DNA of 64,000 bases from Cryptomeria japonica (GCF_030272615.1 NC_081408.1:337062793-337126792), one strand, 5' to 3'. Shown: positions 45,801 to 57,743, counted from the stretch's first letter. Numbers and translations are program-made. The notes: generated by a model not told the origin, from the sequence alone.

Positions 45801-46845
45801 TCACTACCTCTTGGGATTAGGGTTTTCCAAGAATGATGCAAATCCAAACCTCTACTTTAAGGTAATTGATGGTGATATGTTTATTCTTATTTTATGTGTT
45901 GATGACCTATTAATCACGGGAGAAGATCACCTAATTACCCAGTGTAAAGAAGACTTAGCTTCAGAATTTGATATGAAGGATTTGGGTATCCTACGTTACT
46001 TCCTTGGATTAGAAGTTTTGGCAGCAAGCAGATGGCATCACTCTGAATCAAGGAAAGTATACTATTGACATTTTGAAGAGGTTTGGAATGATGGAGTGCA
46101 GACCCATGTCTACACCTATGGAAACAAACTTGCACAAATTCAAGGAAGCAGCAGTAGACTCAGAATTTGCAGATCCCACTCTCTACAGACAGATAATTGG
46201 ATCCTTGATGTATTTGGTCAATAATAGACCTGATATTTGTTATGCAGTAAATGCACTTAGCCAGTTTATGTGTGAACCAAAGGAGATACATCTTGTTGCA
46301 TCAAAACACATTCTAAGATACCTTCGAGACTCAATTGGATATGGTCTTAGATACAAACATGTAGACCTAGATCTACATGGATACACTGACTCAGATTGGG
46401 CTGGAAGTGTGGTTGACAAAAAGAGCACATCAGGATGTTGCTTCAGTTTAGGATCAGCAATGATCTCATGGATCAGTAGAAAACAATCCTCAGTTGCACA
46501 AAGTTCTACAGAAGCTAAGTACATTGCAGCCTCCATGGGAGCAAGAGAAGCAGTGTGGCTTAGGAAATTGCTTGTAGGACTGTTTGGACAGCCCTTGAAT
46601 CCTACCGTCATCCATTGTGACAACCAAAGTTGCATCAAACTTTAGTGAATCCAGTGTTTCATGATAAATCAAAACACATTGAAATTCCTTATCACTATGT
46701 TAGAAACATGGTAAAAAGGGAATGTGATTCAGTTGGAGTATATTAGTACAAGTGATCAGACAGCAGACATCCTCACCAAGCCACTCTCCAAGATAAAGGT
46801 TGAACACTTTCGGTCTAAACTTGGTATGGTTGAACATGTAAATTA
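42836..46845 (+). pseudogene. Copia gag-pol polyprotein, broken
   Basis: Gag begins at MASGVRFEDRLEGAANFVSW (42872). A TGA at 43043-43045 splits it in frame. Downstream come the gag helical region, a CCHC knuckle (CFRCDKYGHYAMKC), protease (WVIDSGASHHITG), the GAG-pre-integrase histidine region (IWHKKLGHLHFRSL), integrase (DDFSRKTWIYFLK, GVAERNNRTIVEAARAMM) and, after a shift near 45185, reverse transcriptase (KTAFLNGTIEEEVYLEQPEG, LCVDDLLITG). A one-base shift near 46018 leads to RNase H (STEAKYIAAS, VIHCDNQSCIKL), with further breaks after 46640. Order integrase before RT defines Ty1/copia. Most domains are otherwise well kept, so decay is moderate. Confidence 0.92.
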
Positions 46846-47049
46846 AATTTGAGATTGAGTCTCTAATTATTTTTATTTGTACTAATATTTAAAGATTTTT
46901 AATGTGTAAACTCTTTTATTGTCATGTGTGTGACTCCATGACTTCATAGGCCCCCTATGAACATTGTTGAAAGGTGACGACTTTTCAATAATGAACACTT
47001 GTATCAAATTGATATTGTAAGGTGATGACTTTACAATAATCAATTTCAC

Positions 47050-47340
47050 TATCATGATGGATATCATGTGACTTGATATCTATGGACATATCATGATAGT
47101 TAATATCTCTTAGACATTATGGTAGATATCATGAGACTTGATATCATTAAATAAACCATAATAACTCTACAAGAGATCTTCATGGTGGATATTATGAGTC
47201 TTAATATCCGTGGATATGCCATGATCTGATATTCATTATGGTAGGCATCATGAGACGTGATGTCAAGTGCACATACCATAAATATGGATATTTGTGAGAT
47301 ATGATGAATATCATGTGACTTGATATTCTTGGTTATACCA
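47050..47340 (+). repeat. Five diverged 56-64-bp repeats with a palindromic core
   Basis: Each unit holds a form of GATATCATGwGACTTGATATC; arms GATATCA and TGATATC are reverse complements. Cores start near 47059, 47124, 47188, 47244 and 47306. They lie between the end of pol and the 3' LTR of the copia element. Confidence 0.75.
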
Positions 47341-47415
47341 TATCTTCCTTCACAATTAATGGATCTATTGTGTTATACTCTTGGATAGACTTTATCCTCC
47401 CTAGCTCAGAGGGAG

Positions 47416-48279
47416 TGTTAAAGATGATAGCTTCGGTTAGATAAATATGATCATGAATAAGACTTACATCATTAGAATACTTCATATATGTATACCAATA
47501 TACATAGTAATAATCATTGAGTTTATTATTACTATGTATATTAATATACATACATATTCTTTTCATGAATAAACTAAATTTGATTAAATGATCTAATGGT
47601 TGATCATATATCGATTGTCATCTCCCTAGTATAAAATCGGTGATCACGTATGATCCACTTCCTGTCGATAAAGTGTATCGGTTGTCCTCTTTGATCCACC
47701 ATAAATCGATAATGTGTATCGATTTATCTAAATCGATTATGTATATCGATTAACTGATTTTTCAGTTTAACATACCGATTGTGAATTGGTTGTGTTAACT
47801 GAATAGTTAACCACCAATTATGAATCGATATTTATTTAATTGTTTGTAATGGCAAATGGATTGTTAATGCCACCAATTATGAATCGGTATCAGTTTATAA
47901 TAACAAACGGTTTGCTAATGCCACCGACTATGAATTGGTATTGGTAATATTAAATGGACAGACATATAGGTGGAGAGACATGCCTCCACACGTCTATCCA
48001 TCGATGTGCCTCCCCATTTAATATATATGATTCACAAACAGATCGATGAACAGTGAACCGAAATCAATCAGTGCAAATCTTAGAAGATCGATCTTATTCT
48101 ATGCACAGCGATAGTTGTGATATAATCAGCAGCACTTGAAGCATTATTAAAACTTAGGAAATCAATATACTTTGTGGACATACTATCTCCCTTCATACTT
48201 GCAGCAACCTGCAAGATTCATAGGTTAGTGAGATCATCAATTGTGAGATAATAAAATTAAAAGATACCTCTGTTTTATC
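47416..48279 (+). repeat. 3' LTR of the copia element, end missing
   Basis: Preceded by a short purine-rich run (CAGAGGGAG) that would serve as the polypurine tract. Co-linear with the 5' LTR as far as TGTTTTATC at 48279, after which the hAT end follows; the last 27 bases are absent. One-base loss near 47720 spoils the 13-bp inverted repeat seen in the 5' copy. Confidence 0.9.
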
Positions 48280-48430
48280 CAGAGTTCCATGACTCACGGC
48301 GAGTCATGCGAGTCAGTGGGCCGAGTGACCCCTGCCGGGTCACGGTGACCCTGACACGGGCTCGGACAGGTCAGGGGGCGTGACTCACCTGACTCGCCAA
48401 GTCCGAGTGTCGTGACCCGACCGACATCAC
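48280..48430 (+). repeat. GC-rich subterminal region of the hAT element
   Basis: About ten GAGTC or GACTC pentamers and several CGGGTCA/GTGACC boxes in 150 bp. In hAT elements, subterminal motif clusters bind the transposase; that role here is inferred. Confidence 0.65.
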
Positions 48431-49133
48431 TTAAAAAGGTCCAGTCAAAAAAATAAAACATAACATTTTTTAATGATCTTTTTGCCATTTCCCTTTTTTA
48501 TAACCCTAAAAGGGATTGGCATTCACTTTTACGAGTGGAAGAGAGGAAAAAAGAGAGGAAGAGAGAAAAATAGGAAGCCATAGTTTTGCAACCAGCTGAA
48601 AGGAAGAGGTGAAAAACTTGCACAAATCACATTGGGGCAGCACTACAGTTGCATTGAGAGCATCAAGGAGTCCATAGAAGCTCATTTCAAACACTCCTCA
48701 ACAAATTTGAAAGAGGTAAGTGTTAATTTTTATTGATTATGTTGGTTTTTTTCTATATTTATGGATTTTTCATTTTGTTGTTATTTTTTTTTGAAGTTCA
48801 ACTTTCCAACTCTATATTGCATATTTCAATCACAATGAGATAAATAGAACAATAGCATAGCAAACCCTAGATTTTTTTTTTGAAAAAATTGTATACATGT
48901 ATTTACAATTTTTTCTAAAAAAAATCTAGGGTTTGCTGATTTTTCACAATTCTTAATTTCTTTCTTTGAAATTTGAAAATTTTCAAGAAAAAACACAATG
49001 CACAAATTAGTCTTTGCTGTTTTTTTTAATTAGTTTAAATTTAAAACTTTGTAAAACACAATGCTCAAATGGTGATTTGTAAAATTGTCTTATTGCAGTA
49101 GCGCTCACGTTTTGAAAACATTTTTTTTTCCTA

Positions 49134-51897
49134 ATGGCTCATCCTAATCCTCCACAACCTAAGCCTAGGAAACATGGTCAAAAAGATGAGGCATGGAAAT
49201 CACTGAAGAATTCCCTGGTAGACAAAGAAATCAAACCAAGTGTATTTTTTGTAAGGAAATTAACCATGGGGGGATAAATAGATTGAAATATCATATTGCT
49301 AGCATATGTGGTCATGATACTAAGCCTTGTACCGAGGCACCTCCCGAAGCAGTCCGTTTTTGTTACGTCCAATTAGAAAATTTTGAAATACATAAACAAA
49401 CAAAAAAAAGAAGGAGAGGAGTTATGTCATATTGGTTCCCCTCCACCCACAGCTACATCCATAGGTTGTGTTGGAGAGGGTTCTTCTATGCCTCCCTTTC
49501 GTCCTAGTGCTTCTACTAGTGCTAGTGCTTCTATTTCTACTCCTACTAGTCACACTTTTGGTCCTAGAGTGCGAAAATCCAAGATAGACAATTTTTTTGT
49601 ACCACGCACTACTCTTGGCGCACAGCACTCACTTGAGAGCATGTCTTGGAACAAGGAGGTCCATGATGCAGGAAGAAAAGCAATTTGCAAGTTTTGGTAC
49701 TTCTGCAACATTCCATTTATTGCAGCTAGGTACTTTTTTATTTGATTGTTTTAAATTAAAATTTTAAATTTTATGGTTTGAAGTTGAAAATTGAAATTGA
49801 AATTGAACTTTTCTTATTTAATGTATTTCAATTTGTGACAAGTCTCCTTATTGGCAAGGCATGGTTGATGCAGTAACCATTTGTGGGGCGGAGTTTAAAG
49901 GCCCTAGTGATACTGAGTTGAGTGGCCCTCTCTTGTTGGAAATGGTGGAAGATATGAAAGTTGACCTAGAGGAGCACCGCCAATCTTGGAGCCACAAGGG
50001 TTGCACCATCATGACAGATGGTTGGACTGATAGGAGGAACAGAACACTCCTAAATTTTCTTGTTTCCAGCTGAGGTGATTGATCATTTGACTTCTCTAAA
50101 TGCATTGTGATTGAAATTGAATAACTTACATTCTAATTTATTGATAATTAATTTGTTTTATTTTCAGGATCCACCATGTTTTTGAAGTCCATCGATGCTT
50201 CCTCACATGTCAAAAATGCAGCATACTTATGTGAGGCTATTAAGGAAGTTATACATGAGGTGGGGGAAGAAATTGTGGTGCAAGTGGTGACGGATAATGC
50301 AGCAAGTTATGTTGTTGCAGGTAAACTTTAAAAGTTTTCTTTTAAGTTTTAAGTTTTAACTTTTAAACTTTTAAGTTTTTAACTTTTAAATAATGGTAAA
50401 ATTTCTTGATACTTATCACATCTAATTCTTTAACTAATTTAAAATTGTTGCAGGAAAAATTTTGATGGAGAGGCACCCAAAAATCTTTTGGTCTCCATGT
50501 GCGGCCCATTGCCTTGACCTCATGCTAGAGGATATAGGTAAGCTTGGATGGGTGAAAGAATGTGTTGAAAGGGCCAAGAATATATGCAAATTTATTTACA
50601 ATCATGCATTGGAACTTAGCATCATGAGGCAATACACGGGGGAAAGGAAGTTGGCTCGTCCTGGTATAACGAGATTTGCCTCGAATTTCCTCACATTGAA
50701 ATCCTTGATAAAATCACAGCCATCTTTGAGGCGCATGTTTGTTGGTGAGGAGTGGACTTCCTCATCCTATGCTACGACCACTACAGGGATGGATGTAGCA
50801 AATTGCACTTTTGATGAGCCAGGTTTTTGGACCCCTTGTGCAGAGATCGTGCAGGTAATTATATAAATTTATATGCATATTTTTGTTTTGTTTGCATTGT
50901 GCAACTTTGCAATTTTTCTTATTTTCATGCACACTTGTGACTTAACTATTTTTGTTTAACATTATTTGCAGGTCACTGAGCCCCTAGTAGTTCTCCTACG
51001 AGTTGTTGATGGGGAGAAGCCCGCTATGGGATACATATATGAGGGCATGGATAGGGCCAAGGAGGCCATTAGATCTATATATGTTGGAGTTGAGGATAAG
51101 TATAGACCCATTTGGGACATAATTGATAGAAGATGGCATAAGCAGCTTCATAGGCCCATCCATGCAGCAGCTTATTACCTCAATCCATCATTTCGTTTCC
51201 GTGCTGATTTCAAAGCGGATGAGGAGGTTCTTAGCGGGCTATAATCAGTAGTACAACAGATTGGCACTGATACCACAGCTACACTGCTCGAGATGGATGC
51301 ATTTAATAATGCAGTAGGGGCGATCTTTGCCAGCCAATTGTGCAAAGAGGGTCGAACAAAATTGTAGCCAGGTAGAAAATTCTAATGTTTATGACATGCA
51401 TTTTAATTTTTCATTTTATAATCTACCTTTCAAGTTGGAAATGAGACTAATGTTTTTTTTTTTTCCTTATCTCAGATAGATGGTGGCAAATGTTTGGGCC
51501 TTCAACCCCAAACCTTTAAAAAATTGCCATCCGCATATTGAGCCAGCCATGTGGCGCTTCCAGATGTGAGCGCAACTGGAGCATGTTCGAGCACATCCAC
51601 TCGAAGAGGCGAAATAGATTGTCTATGGAGAGGTTGAATGATCTAGTCTTTGTTCATTACAACCTCCGTCTCAGGACCAAACAGTTTTTGGACGCCGACT
51701 CCTCCCCGATCACTCTAGAGGAAGTCGACCTCGAGTCCGATTGGCTCACTGAGTCCACCGATCCAATCTTCACTGATGAGGACCTTGAGTGGGTTGACCA
51801 GGCAGACAGAGAGGCTGAGGCTATGGCTATGGCAAAGGAGGAGGATAGAGCACGATTAGGCATAGCACCTATGGCTACTCAAACTGGCACATCATAG
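49134..51897 (+). pseudogene. hAT transposase gene, six coding exons, inactivated
   Basis: A 5' untranslated exon appears to splice from GTAAGT (48717) to an acceptor at 49098. Likely coding exons: 49134-49729, about 49844-50074, 50168-50320, 50454-50854, 50972-51371 and 51476-51897, all with GT donors. The first holds a BED zinc finger (CIFCKEINHGGINRLKYH, CGHDTKPC) after a one-frame shift near 49200. DUF659 follows (CTIMTDGWTDRRNRTLLNFL, MFLKSIDASSHVKNA), then WSPCAAHCLDLMLEDIGK and the dimerisation domain (ASRCERNWSMFEHIHSKRRN, LVFVHYNLRLR). Stops interrupt at 50071, 51242, 51365 and near 51520. In active relatives the protein binds element ends and excises the DNA. Confidence 0.88.
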
Positions 51898-52373
51898 GCA
51901 GAGACTATGGCTACTCAGTCATCCAGGACCTACCTTAGATGCCTTTCTAGGAGGCAGATAGCAAGGCTGAGCCTGAGCCTGAGCCATAGACTTGTTTTTG
52001 TTTACACTTTCCAGTTACATATATGTTTGGGAACATTTGAAGTCATGGATTTTATATACATTGGACAACATTTATAACTCTATATATCTATGATTTCTAA
52101 TTCCTTTAGCTACAATTTACATTTCTACGCATGTGATGGATGTATATTTATGTATGTGATCAAATTAGCTTCTATTTGATGAAGCTTAATTCAATAATGG
52201 GTGTATGAAACAAGTTTAAATTGTTAAAAATCTCTAAATTTCAAGAGTTTTCTTATTTTGCTGAGTCATTGCCGAGTCCAAGCCGAGTCACGAGCCGAGT
52301 CAGCCTTGCCAAGAAAAAGGAAGTAAAATGATATAGCAAAATTTAACACTACCAAATACTCTAGCACTCTAGC

Positions 52374-54060
52374 TTAAATCCCTCTGGGTGATATAGATAC
52401 AATAATCAAGACTGAAATAATTGAGGATGTTCCTGTCCCTAGAACAAGCCTGGACCATAGTCTCACCAAATTGTTTTCCAAGCTAGGAATAAAAATGAAC
52501 AAGGAAGTCAACTTGGAAGAAGCAAAGAAAATATTGTGGCCAAAACTTACATTACTCATGAAGGTTCCTTCAAAGGTAAAAAATCTAAAAAGTGATTTTG
52601 CTCTCTTCCAATTATAGGATTTGGGCGGTGCACTGAAAAAAACTCCCTCAGAGGTCTCATCCAAGATCATTCTCCTACTACAGTATGTGCTCAAGAAACT
52701 AGACTAATCTTTCCTGGTGTGGCTAAATCATGGAAATCTATTTGAAACTGTTTTGCGGTGGATGTCATTAGTGCTAATGGTGTCTCTAGAGACCACCACA
52801 CTACTTCGGATGGTAGCTATCTCAGCAAGATTGAAGGATATTAGAGTGATTATTAACTATCTACTACCTTTGACACAAGGGGGTTTTCTTTCAGTTTTTT
52901 GAGTGTTTATGCCCCTAATTATCCCATTAACAAAAGACAATGTTGGCTTTCTATCCTGTCCTACATTGAAGATTGAAAGCCTTGCAATTCAATTTTGGCT
53001 AGTGATTTTACTCATGTTCTTTTTCCTTCTAAAAAAAGAGGATTAAACATCCATGATCCATGCAGAAAGTATGTTGAAGACACTTACTTGGTAGAGTTTC
53101 ATGATATAGAGCCTACTAGAGGGAAATTCACATTGACCAACAGAAGATCTAGGGATAACTTCATTGCTCAACATTTGGACAACTTTCTAGTTCAAGAAGA
53201 CACTCTTACTCTTTTTCCCTCTATTACCAGCAAAATAATTCAAAGTGGGGTTTCTAAACAATTCAAATATAATGCTGATTGGATTCATTTGCCTGGTTTC
53301 TCTTTGAAGGTGGAGTGTAGCTGGTAATTTGGATACCTCTCCAATAATGTTTAGGATGTTTGGAAACTTAAAATCTCTAGATTAAAGTCCGATATGAGAA
53401 AATGGATAAAAGATTACTCTTCCTTTATATTGCCAAAGCACTCCCTTTTGCTAAGGCTTGGGCAAGTTGAAGAAAACACCAGAACTGATCCCTTTATTGA
53501 TGCTCTCAACCTCAAGAGAAGTTTTCTCCTTTCTCAGCTACATGAACTACAGCGAGAACAATACAAGAGATTCAAATCTCATATGATCTAACTTTGTGAA
53601 GGAGATTCTAAGACTAAATTCTTCCATCTCAAAACTCATCAAAGATATCATAGGAATACAATCCAGGAAATTGAGCTGGGTAATGATAACAGTCTTACTA
53701 ACAATAAGGATATTAAAACAATCGCACATGCTCACTATGCAGATTTATTTCAATACTGTGCAGTCAATTCCAGAAGACCCACACCAAAGGCACTGTGGAT
53801 AGTTAGTAAAAGACAACTTTTTATGGTTTTACCATCATTTGTAAATTTAATGGTTTCTGGCCAAAAAAACATGACCTCCAATAGTGAAAATATCATTTTG
53901 AAATATAGCTTACCATCTCCACCTCATCTCTCTATTTGATTCCGTATTGAATCTATGATAAAGGGCACCAACAAATATAATTCTTTTGAGGGAAAGTCTT
54001 GATCTGAGGGAGACATCAGTATTTTCATAAAAACGAGATTGCCAAATTTGACCCAATGGC
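52374..54060 (+). pseudogene. LINE ORF2 fragment
   Basis: Plus strand, antisense to the host gene. The endonuclease half is seen at 52995-53327 (SDFTHVLFPSKKRG, RGKFTLTNRRSRDNFIAQHL, LDNFLVQEDTLTLFP), and the linker before RT at 53394-53830 (LSQLHELQREQYKRFKSH, LCEGDSKTKFFHLKTHQRYH). Upstream, VYAPN-like sequence lies near 52903-52925. No RT catalytic part remains, so it is a truncated remnant. It differs clearly from the LINE at 25.98-31.2 kb and is more decayed, with at least four stops or shifts. Confidence 0.75.
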
Positions 54061-54622
54061 TTACTAGAAGTTCGTTCTTTGGAATATTATTCCACATTAC
54101 TCCACACTGCTCTCCCCAATCTACTCACTTTGAAGGAAAAGTTCTCAGCACCTCCATTATGTCATTTAGATTTCATTCTTGACCTGTAGGAAGCACAAAA
54201 GCTCCCTCAACTAACCATAAAAATATGTATGCGTAACAGTTTGTGCATCAAAACATAAGGCATAAATGTGGTTATGATTAACATGTGACAGCTAGTTTTT
54301 TATGCACAAAATACACGTGCTTATAGCAAAATTTTGAGAGTAAAAGGAAGAAACCATTGATTTCAAGAAGTGTTCAGTAACCTGTCGTAAATAAATTTTA
54401 AATGATACAGTTCATCTTGGAAGCTAAATTTTGTCCTTACAGTAATTACTGTTTACTGCTAATGACATCATTCTATCCTCTTAGTTTTTTGGTTTTTAAT
54501 TAATATAATCAGATGGGGCAATTCTTTTAACATGTAGTTGCATTCATTAGTAATCTGCACATATTAATTTTTGCAAAAAATGTTTTTCAAGACAAATTTG
54601 TAAAAGAATCAACATAACCTAC
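54061..54622. other. Intron end next to the donor site
   Basis: No gene seen; AT-rich intron sequence leading up to the splice donor of the 54700-54623 exon. Confidence 0.6.
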
Positions 54623-54700
54623 CATAAGAGAGAGCTCTTTCATTTCATCAACTTCTTTTAATGGCAATGCTAACTGAAGTTTTCCATGTGCAACATATGC
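54623..54700 (-). CDS. ABCI19/20/21-like: ABC ATPase exon (after H-loop)
   Basis: 26 codons, AYVAHGKLQLALPLKEVDEM then KELSLM. Acceptor CATACAG and donor GTAGGT flank it and both junctions are phase 0. It continues directly from the exon holding the H-loop and contains the VAHGKLQLA strand of this ATPase group. It is the last exon before the 31-kb intron. Confidence 0.88.
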
Positions 54701-54785
54701 CTGTATGATAATGAGGTCAAAATTAGTCTTCTAAGCAGATAAATATCACATGAAAGTAAAGGATATCCATAAACATAAATATTAC

Positions 54786-54938
54786 AATGTGTGAAGGCCA
54801 ATCAGCGAGGCCATCAAAGATATGTGTAGCATAGACAATTGTGGCTCCTCTATCTTTACATTCGTTCTTTAAGAATGTCAAGAGATCAGCCCTTGCAAGT
54901 ACATCTAGGTCAACTGTAATCTCATCTAAAAGAAGAAC
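54786..54938 (-). CDS. ABCI19/20/21-like: ABC ATPase exon with Walker B, D-loop and H-loop
   Basis: 51 codons. [20 protein letters not shown] contains Walker B (LLLDE, with the catalytic glutamate) and the D-loop region (VDLD). [16 protein letters not shown]-like sequence (here [19 protein letters not shown]) gives the H-loop histidine that contacts the gamma phosphate. Acceptor TTGCAG and donor GTAATA are in phase 0. All the residues for ATP hydrolysis that this exon should hold are present, and there is no break. The neighbouring introns on either side are only 189 and 85 bp, in contrast to the giant ones further out. Confidence 0.92.
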
Positions 54939-55127
54939 CTGCAATGGAATACTTGATCTGTTCAATCAAATGCTAGCTATGTATTTTTGCAGAGAATGAA
55001 TATGCCAGACTCGGAGAATGAATCAAACAACTAATTATACATATTTATAGTTCCAATCGTTTTTCAGATTAACTTTTTTAGACCCACATCAAAAGAGCTA
55101 ATACACATGAAAGAAGACTCCAAAAAC

Positions 55128-55223
55128 CTGAAAGGATTGTAGAAGACCCATACAAATCTGCACACGTCTTCTTTGGCCATCTGATACCTTGTGCATCCGC
55201 CATTTTAGATCAATGCCCAGCAC
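55128..55223 (-). CDS. ABCI19/20/21-like: ABC ATPase exon with signature motif
   Basis: 32 codons: [20 protein letters not shown] then [20 protein letters not shown] stands where classic ABC proteins have LSGGQ; an SDGQ form of the signature is characteristic of the soluble ABCI19-21 group, as I know the family. Proteins of this group lack membrane domains and are reported as soluble or ER-associated in Arabidopsis. Acceptor ATTTCAG and donor GTTTTT are used, phase 0. The exon is separated from the previous one by 8.4 kb of transposon-filled intron. Confidence 0.92.
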
Positions 55224-55249
55224 CTGAAATAAATAGATCTTTGTCAATT

Positions 55250-55630
55250 TTTATTTTAGATTTGTGGAATCTCGAGTGACAGTGCAAGGAAGTGGGACAC
55301 TCAAGTAACAGTATGCGCAACCAAGGATACAGGGTATGCCTTGGATGGTCCTAACCAGGGCAGACTGTTTGAATGTGACTTTGTTTGCCTCCTTGAGGCC
55401 ATTAGCTTAAAGACCTTTCATTTGATTGCCAAGAGTGGGAAAAGCCAAAATCCTAGGAAAATTAAATATATATTTTCAATCTTTGAAATAATTTAAATGT
55501 TTTCCTGAAGGTTTCAATTGCTCCGTTGTTATGTTGGACTGTAAGTTCCATTGAATTATTTTACTCACACAATTTTAAATATTTAAATCTATGCTGGACC
55601 ATCTAGATATTCAATTTATAATATTCTTGC
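55250..55630 (+). repeat. Direct repeat copy A in the 8.4-kb intron
   Basis: Matches 63065-63450 in the same orientation with substantial divergence. Shared phrases include AGGGTATGCCTTGGATGGTCCT (copy B: AGGTATACCTTAGATGGTCCT, in part), AATAATTTAAATGTTTT/AATAATTTAAACGTTTT and TTTAAATAGTTAAATCTATG-like ends. Could be an old LTR pair enclosing the nested elements, or a duplication of the original intron. Confidence 0.65.
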
Positions 55631-56800
55631 ATCAAAGCCAATGCCAATATTATCTGTCCTAGTTTGTGCACTTTGTGATGTTCACTAAAACTGAGTTTAA
55701 CTTATTTATATCTGATGGAATTCACTATCATTTGATCATGATGTGTTTGCCTCTATGTTCGTGATTCTGTAAAGGATCATTTGGTCCCTCACATCACCAG
55801 GAAGACCACTGAAAGGACATGTTCAATCCTCTAGTCACTCTATTAGAGTGAAAACATCAATCAGAAAATAATCCTAAGAAATAAACTAAGAGCCACACGG
55901 ATGAACAAGACAGATACCATTGCTACCAACTTAATGAAGATTACTGAACTCTGATAAACTCGCAACAGTTGGAGACAAATTCAAGGATGAAGGACTAGTA
56001 CCCATCGCATTAAATGGGTTCTTTTATTCTTGGTAACCCTTTGTTCATGGGATTTTTGCCTGGAAAAGGCTCCTTAATTTTGAGAGGCTATGGGATGACT
56101 TCATCCAAGAGGAGACGAGACTAGAGATTATTGCAAGTGTGAAGGAGGAAAATCTTGCCCTCATTAGCAAGATGAAGAAAGGTAAGATGAAAGGAAGACC
56201 CGAGAAGGGTCAGCAAGTGAAGAAAGAAAAAATGGATTCAAATCCCTCTAACCAAGAAAACAAGGACTTGAGCCACATCAAGTGTTTCAAGTGTCAGAAG
56301 TTGGGAATTTTGCTTCTTAGTGCCCTAAGAAAAAGGGGAAGGGTAAGCAACAGTAACAAAAGTATATTGCACGGAGTGCAGAAGAATCAATAAGCTTTTG
56401 TCCAAGCTTGAGACCGACTTCTCTATGGTCTCAAGCCTGTCATCTAGCCTCATGTTTGATGTTGGCTATTGTGTGGGCAGTGGAGCCTCCAAACATACGA
56501 CGTCTAACAAAAGAGAAAGAAGCAAGCATGTAAGTAGAACTTGGTGATGATGCCATGTATACAGTTGTAAGAGTGGCATCTATCTCATTCCAAATGTCAT
56601 CAACAAACATCCTTGAGTTTACTGATGTTTTGTATGTACCTGCTTTGTTGAAAAATCTTCTTTCTATTTCAGTATTGATAGATCTCAGATATATGGCTGA
56701 GTTTGATGATCACCAAGGTCCCATCTGGAAGAATGGCCAGAGTTGTTCAAGAGGGTGGCCTATATAGGCTGCAAGGAGATCCTGTGAGAGCTCTAGTGCA

Positions 56801-56805
56801 TGATA
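56801..56805. repeat. Left target-site duplication of the solo LTR
   Basis: TGATA, repeated exactly at 57744-57748. Removing one copy and the insert rejoins the interrupted copia reading. Confidence 0.85.
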
Positions 56806-57743
56806 TGTTGATGATATGGTAGCGTCGGTCGGAATCATTCTGAGCCGACAGAGTTATCTTAATTGTCTGAGTGGCCTTCAGCCTTAGACAATTAATTAAG
56901 CCGTCATCTTATGCATCATTAACAAACAAATTCTTAAGCAAATTAATGTTAATAACCAATATTAAAGTTGGTATTGATAAGCAAGCATTTATTAATCTAA
57001 TCGATTTTGTTAAGCATGCAATATAGTTGATGATCACATGCTATTATTAATCTCTGTGTTAATAAACAAGCAATATTGCTATAACCCGTCACCCTTATGG
57101 AAGAGTATGATACTTTATGAGAAGTCGTATCTCCTCTCTCATCTATGATATAAAGACATAGCAATCATAACAGATTTAATATGATAGATCGTGCAAATAA
57201 TTCTGTATCAGACTGAATCAAACAGTTCAAAGTCAGATTGAATCCAACATACAGATCTGCAGATTGCACTTCAACATTAATATCAGGTCGAAGAAGATCA
57301 TACATCATTTGACAGTTCGAATATACTTCTACAATTCGGATTGCACCTTCAGTGATATAGTGCAGATTGATCTAATCATATAGCAGTCTGTAATTATCAT
57401 TGAATTCTAAGGAAGTTCGTACAATACACTTTGAAAAGCATTCGGATAATATATTGCAGATCATGCCATATAAACATATTGCATATCGTGGCACATACAT
57501 ATAGCATATCGTGAGATATATAATAAGCGCAGAATCTACTTACAGTAGGCTATAACATTCGGTGAATACGAAGGTCACACAGCAGATTGGTGACATATAC
57601 AACAAGCAGATTGAATTCTACAAACTGATCTATGGCTTACATACAAATCATATTCGAAGGATTTAATTGATATCAGATTGTGATCAAGGTACAAATAAAA
57701 TTTTACAATTACCTACTTATCCAAATCTGATCAAAACTTAACA
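56806..57743 (+). mobile_element. Solo LTR (copia-like) with 5-bp duplication
   Basis: 938 bp, from TGTTGATGATATGG to AAAACTTAACA, with TG...CA ends and flanking TGATA on both sides. It interrupts the older copia element between the protease/pre-integrase blocks. Its start (ATGGTAGCGTCGGTCGG) resembles that of the LTR at 41876 (ATGATAGCTTCGGTCAG), and both end in TTAACA, so the two families are probably related. A solo LTR arises when the two LTRs of a full element recombine and the interior is lost. Confidence 0.88.

Larger units (their letters stand above)
41876..48279 (+). mobile_element. Ty1/copia retrotransposon with two LTRs
   Basis: A 6.4-kb plus-strand element, antisense to the host gene. 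It has a 5' LTR (41876-42767), a primer-binding site (42768-42779), a broken gag-pol (42836-46845), a repeat-rich 3' untranslated part, and a 3' LTR (47416-48279) that lacks its last 27 bases. LTR copies differ at about 30 of 864 aligned positions by hand count, roughly 3.5 percent, so insertion is not very recent. The 3' LTR stops where the hAT element begins, and the pentamer left of the element (CTACC) has no partner on the right. Confidence 0.92.
48280..52315 (+). mobile_element. hAT-superfamily DNA transposon, degenerate
   Basis: Left end reads CAGAGTTCCATGACTC, a CAGAG-type hAT terminus, followed by 150 bp that is much richer in GC than the surroundings and full of GAGTC/GACTC motifs. 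The right side, about 52258-52310, shows the same kind of motif (CCGAGTC three times), but no inverted copy of the left terminus follows, so the right end is lost or heavily changed. Between them is a spliced transposase gene. The copia LTR sequence expected to resume on the right is not there, so the insertion was followed by a deletion or rearrangement. Confidence 0.8.
23595..54622 (-). other. Intron of the ABC gene, about 31.0 kb
   Basis: Donor GTAGGT at 54622 and acceptor ...GTCCAG at 23595 both fall between codons (phase 0), and the two flanking exons encode adjacent parts of the same protein family. The intron contains two LINE copies, an LTR element with a long ORF, a copia element, a hAT element and a broken ORF. 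The 585 bp next to the terminal exon and the 560 bp next to the donor exon hold no gene. Confidence 0.8.

Noticed and set aside
48294-48488. Minus-strand open frame of 64 codons
   Set aside because: It lies in the GC-rich subterminal motif cluster of the hAT element; absence of stops there follows from base composition.
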